From Kineosporiaceae bacterium (GTDB taxonomy: Bacteria; Actinomycetota; Actinomycetes; Actinomycetales; Kineosporiaceae), in assembly GCA_016713225.1 (NCBI GenBank), contig JADJPO010000009.1, forward strand, positions 1 through 25,338: a stretch of DNA of 25,338 nucleotides, given 5' to 3'. A program made the translations under genes and the position numbers. Shown piece by piece: positions 6,800 through 13,781 of the stretch (positions are counted from its first letter, which is position 1; each line of letters opens with the position of its first letter). A model generated the notes under the pieces. That model was not told the origin of the DNA and did no database searches. It saw nothing but the letters and a program-made list of their open reading frames with translations.

Positions 6800-7470
6800 T
6801 CGAGGTCACGACCGCTGTGGCGTCCGGCCTCGGGCGCCTGGCGATCTACCAGGCCGACAATAACTGGCAGCCTGGAACGCGGCTGGTCGACTCGGGCGAC
6901 ATCGACTGCAGTACGACCGGCGTCAAGGCCGTCACCATCTCAGACCTCACCCTCACCCCCGGCGTGTACCTCTGGTGGCACAACGCTTCCGTGGGGGGCA
7001 TGAACTGGCGTTCATGCGCCCTGCCCGCCATCGACGGGTCTCGCCTGGGACACCATTGCGTCCAGCAGTTCGCCGCCGATCTCCTGGGGGTTCGTGAGGG
7101 TGAAGACAGCATGATTCGCAGGGTCGAGAACTACGCGAACGGTGGCCTCGAGTCGGTTGAGGAGTGGAATCCCGTAGCGGGCACGTACGTCCGGCGGAAC
7201 GGCGAGGGTGTGCAGGTCGAGACGCGCGCCCTTGCTCCCGCGGAGGTGGCCGCGCTTGCGGCGCAGGACACTGCGGAGCAGGCCGAGACCAACGGTCGCA
7301 CCCTGGGGCAGCGCCTACGGACCCTGCTCGCCAGGAACGCCGAGTTCCTGGCGCTCGCATCACCGACGGTGGCCGAGCGGAACGCGCAGACGGCGCGCCT
7401 CACTCGAGAGTGCTCGGCGCTGATCCGGTACGTGCTGCGTGACCTGGACGACATCAGCGGGACCGAGTAA
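6535..7470 (+). CDS. Fibre protein, C-terminal part, 311 aa as called
   Basis: Continuation of the fibre started at 5948. The in-frame sequence actually begins at 6523 (GEVPVLGAGG), so the GTG at 6535 is only the first start-like codon. The middle (about 6750-7010) reads as a beta-sandwich receptor-type domain seen at many fibre ends: VPSTIVIDQMVIEVTTA, LGRLAIYQADN, ISDLTLTPGVYLWWHN. The end, from ATG 7111 (GAGGGTG upstream), is a charged helical module with TYVRRNGEGVQVETRALAPAE and a C-terminal coiled region. It could be translated separately, as such modules often are distinct genes in related phages. Whether the two halves are one protein depends on resolving the frame break. Confidence 0.72.
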   Translation: MLGAGGVLPMARLATGTPDGSKFVRDDGALAVPAGGSVATGRGKYGGTTLLSNIGGRATAYRIDGVANNRAQYVPFVVPSTIVIDQMVIEVTTAVASGLGRLAIYQADNNWQPGTRLVDSGDIDCSTTGVKAVTISDLTLTPGVYLWWHNASVGGMNWRSCALPAIDGSRLGHHCVQQFAADLLGVREGEDSMIRRVENYANGGLESVEEWNPVAGTYVRRNGEGVQVETRALAPAEVAALAAQDTAEQAETNGRTLGQRLRTLLARNAEFLALASPTVAERNAQTARLTRECSALIRYVLRDLDDISGTE

Positions 7471-7526
7471 CCCCCAGCGTCCGCACCGACCCCACCTGAC
7501 CATCTCACCCTCCCGAGGAGGCCACC

Positions 7527-8219
7527 GTGGGCGTGCTCGGTCATGCCAGGCTGGGGATTACCGTGCTCGGCCAGCCGGAGGCCACCGGCGGCGGCACCGG
7601 CGGGTCGGCGGTGGCCGACAGCCTCGGCAATGGTCTCGACGTGCGGAGGTTCTACCTCGGCGACGTCGTACACCTGTTGTTCACGGTCACCGACGACGTG
7701 GGTACCGCAGTCGCGACGGGGGGCTACGCCCTGGTCGTGCGGCACGAGGCCGGAACGCTGGACGACATTACGGCGGGGGTCACCTCCGAGACCGTCGGGT
7801 CGTTCGTCGCCGGGTATGCGCCTGCGGCGCTGGGCCGGCACGTGGCGACGTTCGCCGCGACGGGTGACTATGCGGGCGTCGCCTCGGTCATCTTCGACGT
7901 CGACGCGCTCGACCTGGCATTCATCACCCTCGACGAGCTGCGCGACTACCTCGGTGCCACCTCCGCGACGGACGACGACCTCACCACGGCCCTGCGCGCC
8001 GAGCGTGCCGCGCAGGCACAGCGGTGCCGGATCGACCCCTACACCTACGAGCTGCGTGAGGCGCTGATGCGCAGGGTGGCCCGCAACCTCGCGGCCCGGT
8101 CCGTGCCCGTCGCCACTTACACGTCGTTCGAGGGTGGCGCCACGTCCACCCGGGTGCCATCCGTCGACGCCGAGTTGCGCCGCCTCGAAGGCGCCTACAG
8201 GAAGCTGGTGTGCGGGTGA
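7527..8219 (+). CDS. Head-tail adaptor with an N-terminal beta domain, 230 aa
   Basis: Probable connector protein that docks on the portal. The C-terminal half (about 133-230) has the pattern FITLDELRDYLGATSATDDD, an ALRAERAAQAQRCRID helix and LMRRVARNLAARS, typical of gp6/gp15-type adaptors in siphoviruses. The N-terminal half (about 35-125) is predicted all-beta (FYLGDVVHLLFTVTDD, GGYALVVRHEAG, GRHVATFAATGDY) and resembles an Ig-like domain that many actinophages encode as a separate protein, so this looks like a fusion. GTG 7527 follows GAGGAGG at 7515-7521. The protein ends GAYRKLVCG and overlaps the next gene by four bases. Confidence 0.72.
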   Translation: MGVLGHARLGITVLGQPEATGGGTGGSAVADSLGNGLDVRRFYLGDVVHLLFTVTDDVGTAVATGGYALVVRHEAGTLDDITAGVTSETVGSFVAGYAPAALGRHVATFAATGDYAGVASVIFDVDALDLAFITLDELRDYLGATSATDDDLTTALRAERAAQAQRCRIDPYTYELREALMRRVARNLAARSVPVATYTSFEGGATSTRVPSVDAELRRLEGAYRKLVCG

Positions 8220-8593
8220 GCATCGCCGACACCAAGACCGAGCTGGCCGACCTGCTCGCAGCCATCCCCGGCGCGGGCCTGCGCATCCGCACCCGCCCCA
8301 TCACCGGGGCACTGAAGACCGGTGACGGCTGGATCGTGACCCGCCGCGTCGAGCCCGGGCCGCGCTTCGGTGACGCGACCCTGGTCACCTGCGAGGTCCT
8401 GATCGTGGCCGGTGTCGACGAGGCTGCCGCCGAGGCCTACTCCGATGCGCACTCGGCCGTCATCCTGCGGACCGTCCTGCACTCCGATCTGCCGACCTCG
8501 CAGCAGTCGATCACGCAGCAGTCGATGGTCGCGGGGCAGGCCGCGACCCCGGTCTACGTCCTCGTTCTCACCGCGGCCATCGAGGTCGAGTGA
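8216..8593 (+). CDS. Tail terminator (probable), 125 aa
   Basis: Probable protein that caps the tail tube and joins it to the connector. Its size, and the alternation of a helix (KTELADLLAAI), strands (GWIVTRRVEP, ATLVTCEVLIVAG), a helix (EAAAEAYSDAH) and a terminal strand (PVYVLVLTAAIEVE), match tail-terminator proteins, as does the place just before the tail-tube gene. A head-tail stopper is the main alternative. I chose GTG 8216 because it overlaps the upstream stop as GTGA; GTG 8210, two codons earlier, lies closer to the AGGAAG at 8199-8204 and is equally possible. Confidence 0.6.
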   Translation: MSIADTKTELADLLAAIPGAGLRIRTRPITGALKTGDGWIVTRRVEPGPRFGDATLVTCEVLIVAGVDEAAAEAYSDAHSAVILRTVLHSDLPTSQQSITQQSMVAGQAATPVYVLVLTAAIEVE

Positions 8594-8618
8594 GCGGCAG
8601 GGAAACCCCCTCTGCCGC
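8594..8618 (+). terminator. Small hairpin before the tail-tube gene
   Basis: GCGGCAG at 8594-8600 pairs with CTGCCGC at 8612-8618 directly after the stop codon, extended by a G-T wobble and a G-C pair. There is no T-run. It may be a weak terminator or a processing site ahead of the highly expressed tail-tube gene; the 46 bases after it hold only the next ribosome site. Confidence 0.4.
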
Positions 8619-8664
8619 CTGAGTAATCCGCCCCGCCCATCCCCTCACAGGAGGTCGATCCGCC

Positions 8665-9099
8665 GTGCCCGCTCTCGGAACCAGGAAGCTTCGTCTGTAT
8701 GTCGACGGCACCGAGTACACCGCCGACGCCAGCAACGTCCGCATCACCACCGAGGAGTCCGACACCGACTTCGTGTCGTTCGCCGCGGCCGCGGCTGGTG
8801 GCGCCCGCGACTACAAGCTGGCGCTGACCATCGCGCAGGACACCTCCACCACCAGCCTCTGGCACAAGCTGTGGACCGAGGCCGGCGACGATGTCACCTA
8901 CGAGGTGTGGCCCAACGGCCAGGCCACCGTCGCGCCGACCACGCCGACCACCACTTACCCGAAGTTCTCGGGCACCCTCACCCTGATCGAGCCCGACGGG
9001 GATTTCCTGGGCGGCGAGGCCAACGCGTCCAACACTGCGCGCTTCACCACCGAGGTCGAGCTGCCCCTCACCGGCAAGCCCACGATGGCCACCGCCTGA
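8665..9099 (+). CDS. Major tail tube protein, 144 aa
   Basis: Structural subunit that polymerises into the tail tube. The sequence is beta-rich: RKLRLYVDGTEYT, DASNVRITTEE, a central helix-poor stretch, then YPKFSGTLTLIEPDGDFLGG and FTTEVELPLTGKPTMATA. This fits the short tail-tube proteins of actinophages, where the strand pattern and the closing 'E-X-P-L-T-G-KP' are typical. GTG 8665 follows AGGAGGT at 8649-8655 with ideal spacing, consistent with high expression. It lies just upstream of the gp10-like and chaperone genes, where the tube gene is expected. Confidence 0.8.
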   Translation: MPALGTRKLRLYVDGTEYTADASNVRITTEESDTDFVSFAAAAAGGARDYKLALTIAQDTSTTSLWHKLWTEAGDDVTYEVWPNGQATVAPTTPTTTYPKFSGTLTLIEPDGDFLGGEANASNTARFTTEVELPLTGKPTMATA

Positions 9100-9102
9100 C
9101 CG

Positions 9103-9486
9103 ATGGCCATCTCCGGCGGTGTCCGCGTCGAGGGACTCAACCAGCTCACCAGGAACCTGCTGACGCTGGGCCTCGAGATCGACGACCTCAAGGAGGCATT
9201 CGGGGGGATCGCCGCCGAGGCCGCCCAGGTCGCCGCGGGGTTCGCGCCGAAACGCACCGGGCGCCTCGCGGCATCGGTGCGCGGGAACAGGGCGAAGAAT
9301 AAAGCCGTGGTGATGGCCGGGCGGGCCAGCGTGGTCTACGCCGGCCCGATCAATTACGGCTGGCCGGCCCGGAAGATCGCGACGTCCGGGTTCATGCAGA
9401 AGGCCGACGAGGTCATGGCACCGAAGGCGCTGCAGGCGCTGGAGGACGCAATCGATAACAAGATCAAGTCGAAGGGGTTGGGATGA
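9103..9486 (+). CDS. HK97 gp10-like tail completion protein, 127 aa
   Basis: Small head-tail or tail-completion protein of the HK97 gp10 type. Family marks seen: an N-terminal VRVEGLNQLTRNL helix, the APKRTGRLAASVRG segment (P-x-R-T-G-x-L-x-x-S), VVYAGPINYGWPAR and FMQKADEV, then a C-terminal helix. In most siphoviruses this gene precedes the tail terminator and tube genes; here it follows the tube gene. ATG 9103 comes three bases after the upstream stop (TGACCGATG) with no ribosome site, so translation probably depends on termination-reinitiation. The same junction recurs at 13776. The stop overlaps the next ATG as ATGA. Confidence 0.75.
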   Translation: MAISGGVRVEGLNQLTRNLLTLGLEIDDLKEAFGGIAAEAAQVAAGFAPKRTGRLAASVRGNRAKNKAVVMAGRASVVYAGPINYGWPARKIATSGFMQKADEVMAPKALQALEDAIDNKIKSKGLG

Positions 9487-9782
9487 CCACCAAGACCGAG
9501 ACGACGCCGGCCGACGAGCCGTCCGCGCTGCCGAGCTTCGAGGATGCAGTCGGGTCGCTGAGCGGGTTCGAAGAGCTGGCCATCGCCAAGGCTTTCAAGG
9601 CTGAGCTGTCGGACCTGTCGGCGACCATGACGATGCGCGCCCTCGTGTTCGTCCAGGCCCGCCGCGAGCAGATGAACGATCAAGAGGCCTACCGGACGGC
9701 GATGCAACTAACGCTCGCCGGGACGAAGGCGCGGTTCGCCGCGCTCGACGACGACGCCGAGGACGACTCGGGAAAAGGCTGA
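9483..9782 (+). CDS. Tail assembly chaperone, short form (G-like), 99 aa
   Basis: Non-structural chaperone that keeps the tape measure soluble while the tail assembles. Acidic, with helices around FEELAIAKAFKAELSDLSATMTMRALVFVQARREQMND. It ends DDDAEDDSGKG just before the tape-measure gene region, the usual place and size for the lambda G analogue. ATG 9483 overlaps the previous stop as ATGA. A slippery heptamer three codons before the stop gives a longer product, listed separately. Confidence 0.82.
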   Translation: MTTKTETTPADEPSALPSFEDAVGSLSGFEELAIAKAFKAELSDLSATMTMRALVFVQARREQMNDQEAYRTAMQLTLAGTKARFAALDDDAEDDSGKG

Positions 9783-9922
9783 CCGCGAGCCTTGACCGGG
9801 CGTGGGCCAACGCCGTCGTGGGCACCGGCCTGGCTTACACCCCCACCGAGTACCTGGCGATGACCCGGTCCCAGCGTGCGGCCCTGGTCGCCGAGGCCAA
9901 CAAGAGCAACAAGAGGAGGTGA
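9483..9922 (+). CDS. Tail assembly chaperone, -1 frameshift product (GT-like), about 146 aa
   Basis: Ribosomes slipping back one base on GGGAAAA would bypass the TGA at 9780 and read on from 9776 in the -1 frame. The added part is RLTASLDRAWANAVVGTGLAYTP and so on to the stop at 9920-9922, ending NKSNKRR. The extension contains LAYTPTEYLAMTRSQRAALVAEAN, which resembles the C-terminal part of frameshifted chaperones in other siphoviruses. No good start codon for it exists on its own. Its 3' end carries the ribosome site of the tape-measure gene. The heptamer is seen directly; slippage is inferred from the conserved mechanism of this gene pair. Confidence 0.82.
9770..9776 (+). promoter_or_regulatory. 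Programmed -1 frameshift site GGGAAAA
   Basis: The heptamer G-GGA-AAA matches X-XXY-YYZ in the frame of the chaperone gene (codons GGA 9771 and AAA 9774). It is followed by GGC and the TGA stop. It closely resembles the GGGAAAG site of the lambda G/T genes. I did not identify a clear pseudoknot downstream. Confidence 0.85.
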
Positions 9923-9928
9923 CCCCCG

Positions 9929-12085
9929 GTGGGTGTCGGTTCGACCATCAAGATCGCCATCCTGGCCGAGGCCGCGAAGGCCAAGGCCGAGATGGCATCC
10001 GTGACCAAGTCAGCCGAGGGGATGGCCTCCAAGCTCAAGGGTGGGGTGGCGCTCGCCGCTGGCGCGGCGGGGGTCGCGCTCGGGGCGATGGCGGTCAGTG
10101 CTGTCGCCGGGGCGCGGGAGTCTGCGGAGATCCACCGGGTGCTCGAGTCGCAGATCAAGGGGATGGGCGCCGCCGCGGCGACTGCGTTCGGTGGCGCCAC
10201 CAAGTTCGCGGAGGACTACGGCAAGGCTATCGGTAAGGACGACGACGACATCCTCAAGGTCGTCAACAAGCTGTCGACGTTCCCGGCCGCGTTCGGCAAG
10301 GGAACCCTTGGCGCAGAGGGGATGCGGCGCGCCACGCAGGCCGCGTTCGACCTCGAGGCCGCAGGCGTGGGAAGCGCCGAGTCGAACATCATCGGCCTGG
10401 GCAAGGCTATGGACAACCCGATCAAGGGCCTGACCGCGCTGTCCAAGTCCGGGGTGAGCTTCACCGATGAGCAGAAGAAGCAGATCACCCAGTACACCAA
10501 GCAAGGTGACCTGGCGAAGGCGCAAGCCGTTCTGCTGCAGGGCATCGAGTCGAACGCCAAGGGCGCGGCGAATGCTCAGGCCGACGGCTTGACCCGGGCC
10601 AAGGTCGCCCTGGACGGGTTCGCCGAGGGCCTGGCATCGAAGCTGCTGCCCTACCTCGACCGGTTCGGGGCGTGGTTCACCGACGTTGGCATACCCACCA
10701 TCGAGCGATTCGGGGCATGGTTCGGGACCAACGTTGCCCCGGTCATCGGGCAGGCATTCGAGGCCGCCAAGTCCGCGGGCTCTGCGTTCATCGACGTCCT
10801 GTCGAACCCCGCAGTGCAGGCCTTCGCGGCGTCCATCGGGACGATCGTCGCGGGCCTGAAGATCTACCAAGGCACCATGGCCCTGATCCGGGCCGCGACC
10901 GTCGCGTGGACCGCCGTCCAGACCGCGCTCAACGTCGTCATGACGGCCAACCCGATCGGCTTGATCGTGCTCGCGATCGCGGCCCTGATCGCTGGGTTCG
11001 TGGTGGCATACAAGCGCTCGGAGACGTTCCGCGACATCGTCAATGGGGTCTGGTCGTCGATCAAGAATGCGATCAACGCGGTGATCGAGTGGTTCACCAC
11101 GACCATTCCGCGGATCTGGGAGTCCGCCACCGCGATGTGGGACGGCGTGGTGGCCGGTGCGCAGGCGACCTGGGAGGCCATCAAGGCTGCCGCCGCCGCC
11201 ACGCTGGCCGCGATCACCGCGACCTGGGAGGCCATCAAGGCTGCCGCCGCCGCGGTCTGGACTGCGATCACGTCGGCGGCTCAGGCCACATGGACCGCGA
11301 TCACCACCGCAGTGCAACTGTTCGTGGCCGTGATCATCGCCCGCTTCAACGCCTTCAAGGCCGCCATGCTGGCGATCTGGGAGGCGGTCAAGGTGGCGGC
11401 CGTCCTCGTGTGGGACGGGATCAAGGCTGCCATCCAGGCCGTCGTCACTGCCCTGACATTCCTGTTCGATGGCTGGAAGAAGGTCATCCTCGCTCTCTGG
11501 ACCGGCATTCGGGTCGCCGCTGAGGCGGCGTGGGCTGGGATCAAGACGGCGATCAGTACCGCGATCACCGCCGCCAAGACCGTGGTCACGAGCACGATCG
11601 AGGGGATCAAGAAACTCTTCTCGCCGAGCACCCTGCTGAATGCCGGGCGCCAGCTCATCCAGGGACTCATCGACGGGATCGGCGACCGGATCGAGGCCGC
11701 CGTGCAGAAGGTCCGCGACGGTGTTGCCCGGATCAAGGGGCTACTGCCTGGGTCGCCGATCAAGTGGGGTCCGCTGACCAGCTGGAACAACGGCGGCGCC
11801 GGCAAGCGGCTGATGGACATGCTCGCCACCGGCATCAGGTCCGGCGCCCCTGGCGTCTCGGCCGCCCTGAGCGACGGGATCTCGGCGTCCGCGACGGTCG
11901 GGATCGGCGCTGTCGACCAGGCCGCGGGGACCGGCACGGCGCGCACCGTGACGATCGAGAACCTCAACGTGCAGATCCCGGGCAGCTTCGATCTGGCGTC
12001 ACCGGCAGAGCGAAAGGCTGTCGCCGAGGCGCTGGTCCGCGAGATCCAGGAATCGCTTGTGGCCTACGAGGGCGGGCGTCGATGA
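9929..12085 (+). CDS. Tail tape measure protein, 718 aa
   Basis: Sets tail length and is expelled into the cell during DNA entry. The N-terminal 250 residues are helical, with a glycine/alanine membrane-like stretch (about 38-60) and then SAESNIIGLGKAMDNPIKGL and FTDEQKKQITQYTKQGDLAKAQ, hallmarks of actinophage tape measures. Residues about 341-365 (NPIGLIVLAIAALIAGFVVA followed by YKRSETF) form the classic hydrophobic segment. About 370-570 is a run of tryptophan-containing helical repeats (TWEAIKAAAAA, VWTAITSAA). GTG 9929 follows AGGAGGTGA, which also holds the frameshift product's stop. At roughly 0.15 nm per residue the length suggests a tail near 100 nm. The stop overlaps the next ATG as ATGA. 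Confidence 0.95.
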   Translation: MGVGSTIKIAILAEAAKAKAEMASVTKSAEGMASKLKGGVALAAGAAGVALGAMAVSAVAGARESAEIHRVLESQIKGMGAAAATAFGGATKFAEDYGKAIGKDDDDILKVVNKLSTFPAAFGKGTLGAEGMRRATQAAFDLEAAGVGSAESNIIGLGKAMDNPIKGLTALSKSGVSFTDEQKKQITQYTKQGDLAKAQAVLLQGIESNAKGAANAQADGLTRAKVALDGFAEGLASKLLPYLDRFGAWFTDVGIPTIERFGAWFGTNVAPVIGQAFEAAKSAGSAFIDVLSNPAVQAFAASIGTIVAGLKIYQGTMALIRAATVAWTAVQTALNVVMTANPIGLIVLAIAALIAGFVVAYKRSETFRDIVNGVWSSIKNAINAVIEWFTTTIPRIWESATAMWDGVVAGAQATWEAIKAAAAATLAAITATWEAIKAAAAAVWTAITSAAQATWTAITTAVQLFVAVIIARFNAFKAAMLAIWEAVKVAAVLVWDGIKAAIQAVVTALTFLFDGWKKVILALWTGIRVAAEAAWAGIKTAISTAITAAKTVVTSTIEGIKKLFSPSTLLNAGRQLIQGLIDGIGDRIEAAVQKVRDGVARIKGLLPGSPIKWGPLTSWNNGGAGKRLMDMLATGIRSGAPGVSAALSDGISASATVGIGAVDQAAGTGTARTVTIENLNVQIPGSFDLASPAERKAVAEALVREIQESLVAYEGGRR
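11165..11253 (+). repeat. Tandem 54-bp repeat inside the tape measure gene
   Basis: 35 identical bases at 11165-11199 recur at 11219-11253, one period being 54 bp or 18 codons. The unit encodes ATWEAIKAAAAA plus a variable end. Weaker, diverged copies continue on both sides (TWTAITTA, IWEAVKVAA, VWDGIKAA). Duplication of such units is a normal way for tape measures, and so tails, to change length. Confidence 0.8.
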
Positions 12086-12144
12086 CCCGGGGCGGCTTCT
12101 CACTCACCTCGAAATCACTTCACCCCCAGGGAGATCCCGCATGA
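12082..12144 (+). CDS. 20-aa micro-ORF linking tape measure and spike
   Basis: ATG 12082 overlaps the tape-measure stop as ATGA, and its own TGA overlaps the spike ATG as ATGA. The peptide is MTRGGFSLTSKSLHPQGDPA. The coding region contains the spike's ribosome site (CAGGGAG, 12127-12133). It may be a translational-coupling leader, or the remnant start of a gene, such as a distal tail protein, displaced when the spike gene was inserted. It may not be a functional peptide. Confidence 0.35.
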   Translation: MTRGGFSLTSKSLHPQGDPA

Positions 12145-13778
12145 CCGCCGACAAGCACCCGAACCTGGCGCGGTCGAGGGTCCTGACCGCTCCGTCGCCA
12201 GCGACATCCGGTGTCATGCTCGGGGTCGAGTCCGGCGACGGCGCTGCGTTCACGCCACCGTGCCGGGTGACGGCATGGCCCAACGGCACCAGTCCGACGC
12301 GTGCCAATGCCGAGATTCTGCGGGTGACGGCGCAGTCCGGGGATACCCTCACGGTGACGCGGCATGCCGAGACGTGGCCCGGGTCGGCCGCGCGGGAGAT
12401 CGGCCCCGGGTGGAATCTCTCGGCCACCGTCACCGCCGGGTCGCTGGCGGGTGCGTACCTCTCGATCGACGAGCACCCGCCGACCCCGCAGCAGTACCGC
12501 CAGGCAGGTGACCCCGACTGGACGTTGGGTCTGCAGCGGATGCTCGACGCCGGGAAGACCGCAGCCTACATCCCGCCGAGCAGCACGCCCTACGACATCA
12601 GCGCCACCCTCACCCAGCCGCTCGGGGTGGACGACCTGACGCTGGCCCCAGGCGCCACGATTCGGGCCGTAGCGGCCATCAGTGGCCCGATGCTCAGCAT
12701 CTACAACAGCACCACTCAGCGCCAGTTCGGCTCGCTCTCCGGGGGCGCCTGGGACTGCAACGACCTCGCGCAGGACGGGGTAGCACTCAACTGGCACTGG
12801 GGTCACACAATCGACGGCGTGGTGGTCAGGGATCACCTGCGCGATGGCGTGATCGTCGGGTCACCGACCAGCGCATGGGGATCGGCACAGCACAAGCTGC
12901 GCAACGTCGAACTGGTCCGCACGACAGGAACGGCACTGCCCGCCGGCTCGCAAGGCGTCGTGATCGCCAACTCCACCGATGGGACGTGCATCGCCACCAC
13001 CGTGCAGTCAGCCGAGACCAGCTTCCGCAACAAGTCCGGCGGCAACCAGTTCTACTCCTGCCACGGGTGGAGTTCGGCGACCAACGTCAATAAGACCACG
13101 TTTCGCGATGACGGCGGCAACAGCGACTACATCGGGTGCTGCGCCGACTCGCCGAACCTCTACGGCTGGCACATCACGCAGTGGAACACCCGCATCTTCG
13201 GCGGATTCTCGCTACAGCCGGTCGCGGCGTCCGACAACCTTGCCACCGCCATCCACGTCGACTGCGGCGGACCGGATTTCGCGGGGGTCATCGCCAATCA
13301 CTTCGTCCAGGGTGGCGCCAGCTCGCGGTGGATGAAGGACTACGACGGCACGGTCCCGTTCCCTGGCCTGAGTGTCTACGGATGCACCTCCGAGCATGTG
13401 GCCACCCCGGTCATCGGCGGCCTCCAGTCACTCGGCACCCGCATGCGTATCGACGCCACCGGGAACCCCACCGCGGTGCCGCTCACGGTCAACGCCGACG
13501 GGTCGGGGACTGCCGACCTGCTCCGGGTCCTCAAGGGTGGCACCCAATGGTTCTCGATCGACTCCTATGGCATCGCCTACGGCGTCGGCGCGTTCTACTC
13601 CGACAAGGTGCGGATGGGCAACGGGGCCACCATCGGTGGCGGCGTCATGAGCGGGACGGGAAGCCCGAACGGTGTCATCACCGGCGCCGCTGGAGATGCC
13701 TGGATTCGGACCGACGGCACCACCGGATCGTGGCTCTACCGGTGCACCGGCGGCACCGCCTGGACTGCGGCGCTCTGA
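12141..13778 (+). CDS. Beta-helix tail spike or fibre, 545 aa
   Basis: Probable receptor-binding spike, possibly with polysaccharide-cleaving activity. After an N-terminal beta region (about 1-110, LGVESGDGAAFTPPCRV, ILRVTAQSGDTLTVTRHAE) comes a long run of short strands with turns typical of a right-handed parallel beta-helix of the pectate-lyase type: YDISATLTQPLGVDDLTLAP, GAWDCNDLAQDGVAL, GVVVRDHLRDGVIVG, LRNVELVRTTGT, NQFYSCHG, SDYIGCC. The end, NGVITGAAGDAWIRTDG and WLYRCTGGTAWTAAL, is a widely shared fibre tip. No catalytic residues can be assigned by eye. I chose ATG 12141, with CAGGGAG at 12127-12133, over the upstream GTG 12057, which would overlap the tape measure by 29 bp. Confidence 0.82.
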   Translation: MTADKHPNLARSRVLTAPSPATSGVMLGVESGDGAAFTPPCRVTAWPNGTSPTRANAEILRVTAQSGDTLTVTRHAETWPGSAAREIGPGWNLSATVTAGSLAGAYLSIDEHPPTPQQYRQAGDPDWTLGLQRMLDAGKTAAYIPPSSTPYDISATLTQPLGVDDLTLAPGATIRAVAAISGPMLSIYNSTTQRQFGSLSGGAWDCNDLAQDGVALNWHWGHTIDGVVVRDHLRDGVIVGSPTSAWGSAQHKLRNVELVRTTGTALPAGSQGVVIANSTDGTCIATTVQSAETSFRNKSGGNQFYSCHGWSSATNVNKTTFRDDGGNSDYIGCCADSPNLYGWHITQWNTRIFGGFSLQPVAASDNLATAIHVDCGGPDFAGVIANHFVQGGASSRWMKDYDGTVPFPGLSVYGCTSEHVATPVIGGLQSLGTRMRIDATGNPTAVPLTVNADGSGTADLLRVLKGGTQWFSIDSYGIAYGVGAFYSDKVRMGNGATIGGGVMSGTGSPNGVITGAAGDAWIRTDGTTGSWLYRCTGGTAWTAAL

Positions 13779-13781
13779 CCG

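Noticed and set aside
11165..11253. Spaced repeats resembling a CRISPR array
   Set aside because: Only two strong copies exist, with a codon-multiple period, inside a coding tape measure gene. They encode helical tryptophan repeats.
10010..11317. Minus-strand open frame of 435 codons opposite the tape measure
   Set aside because: Shadow of a repetitive, high-GC gene. Composition is dominated by Gly, Arg and Asp, and the sense strand is clearly coding.
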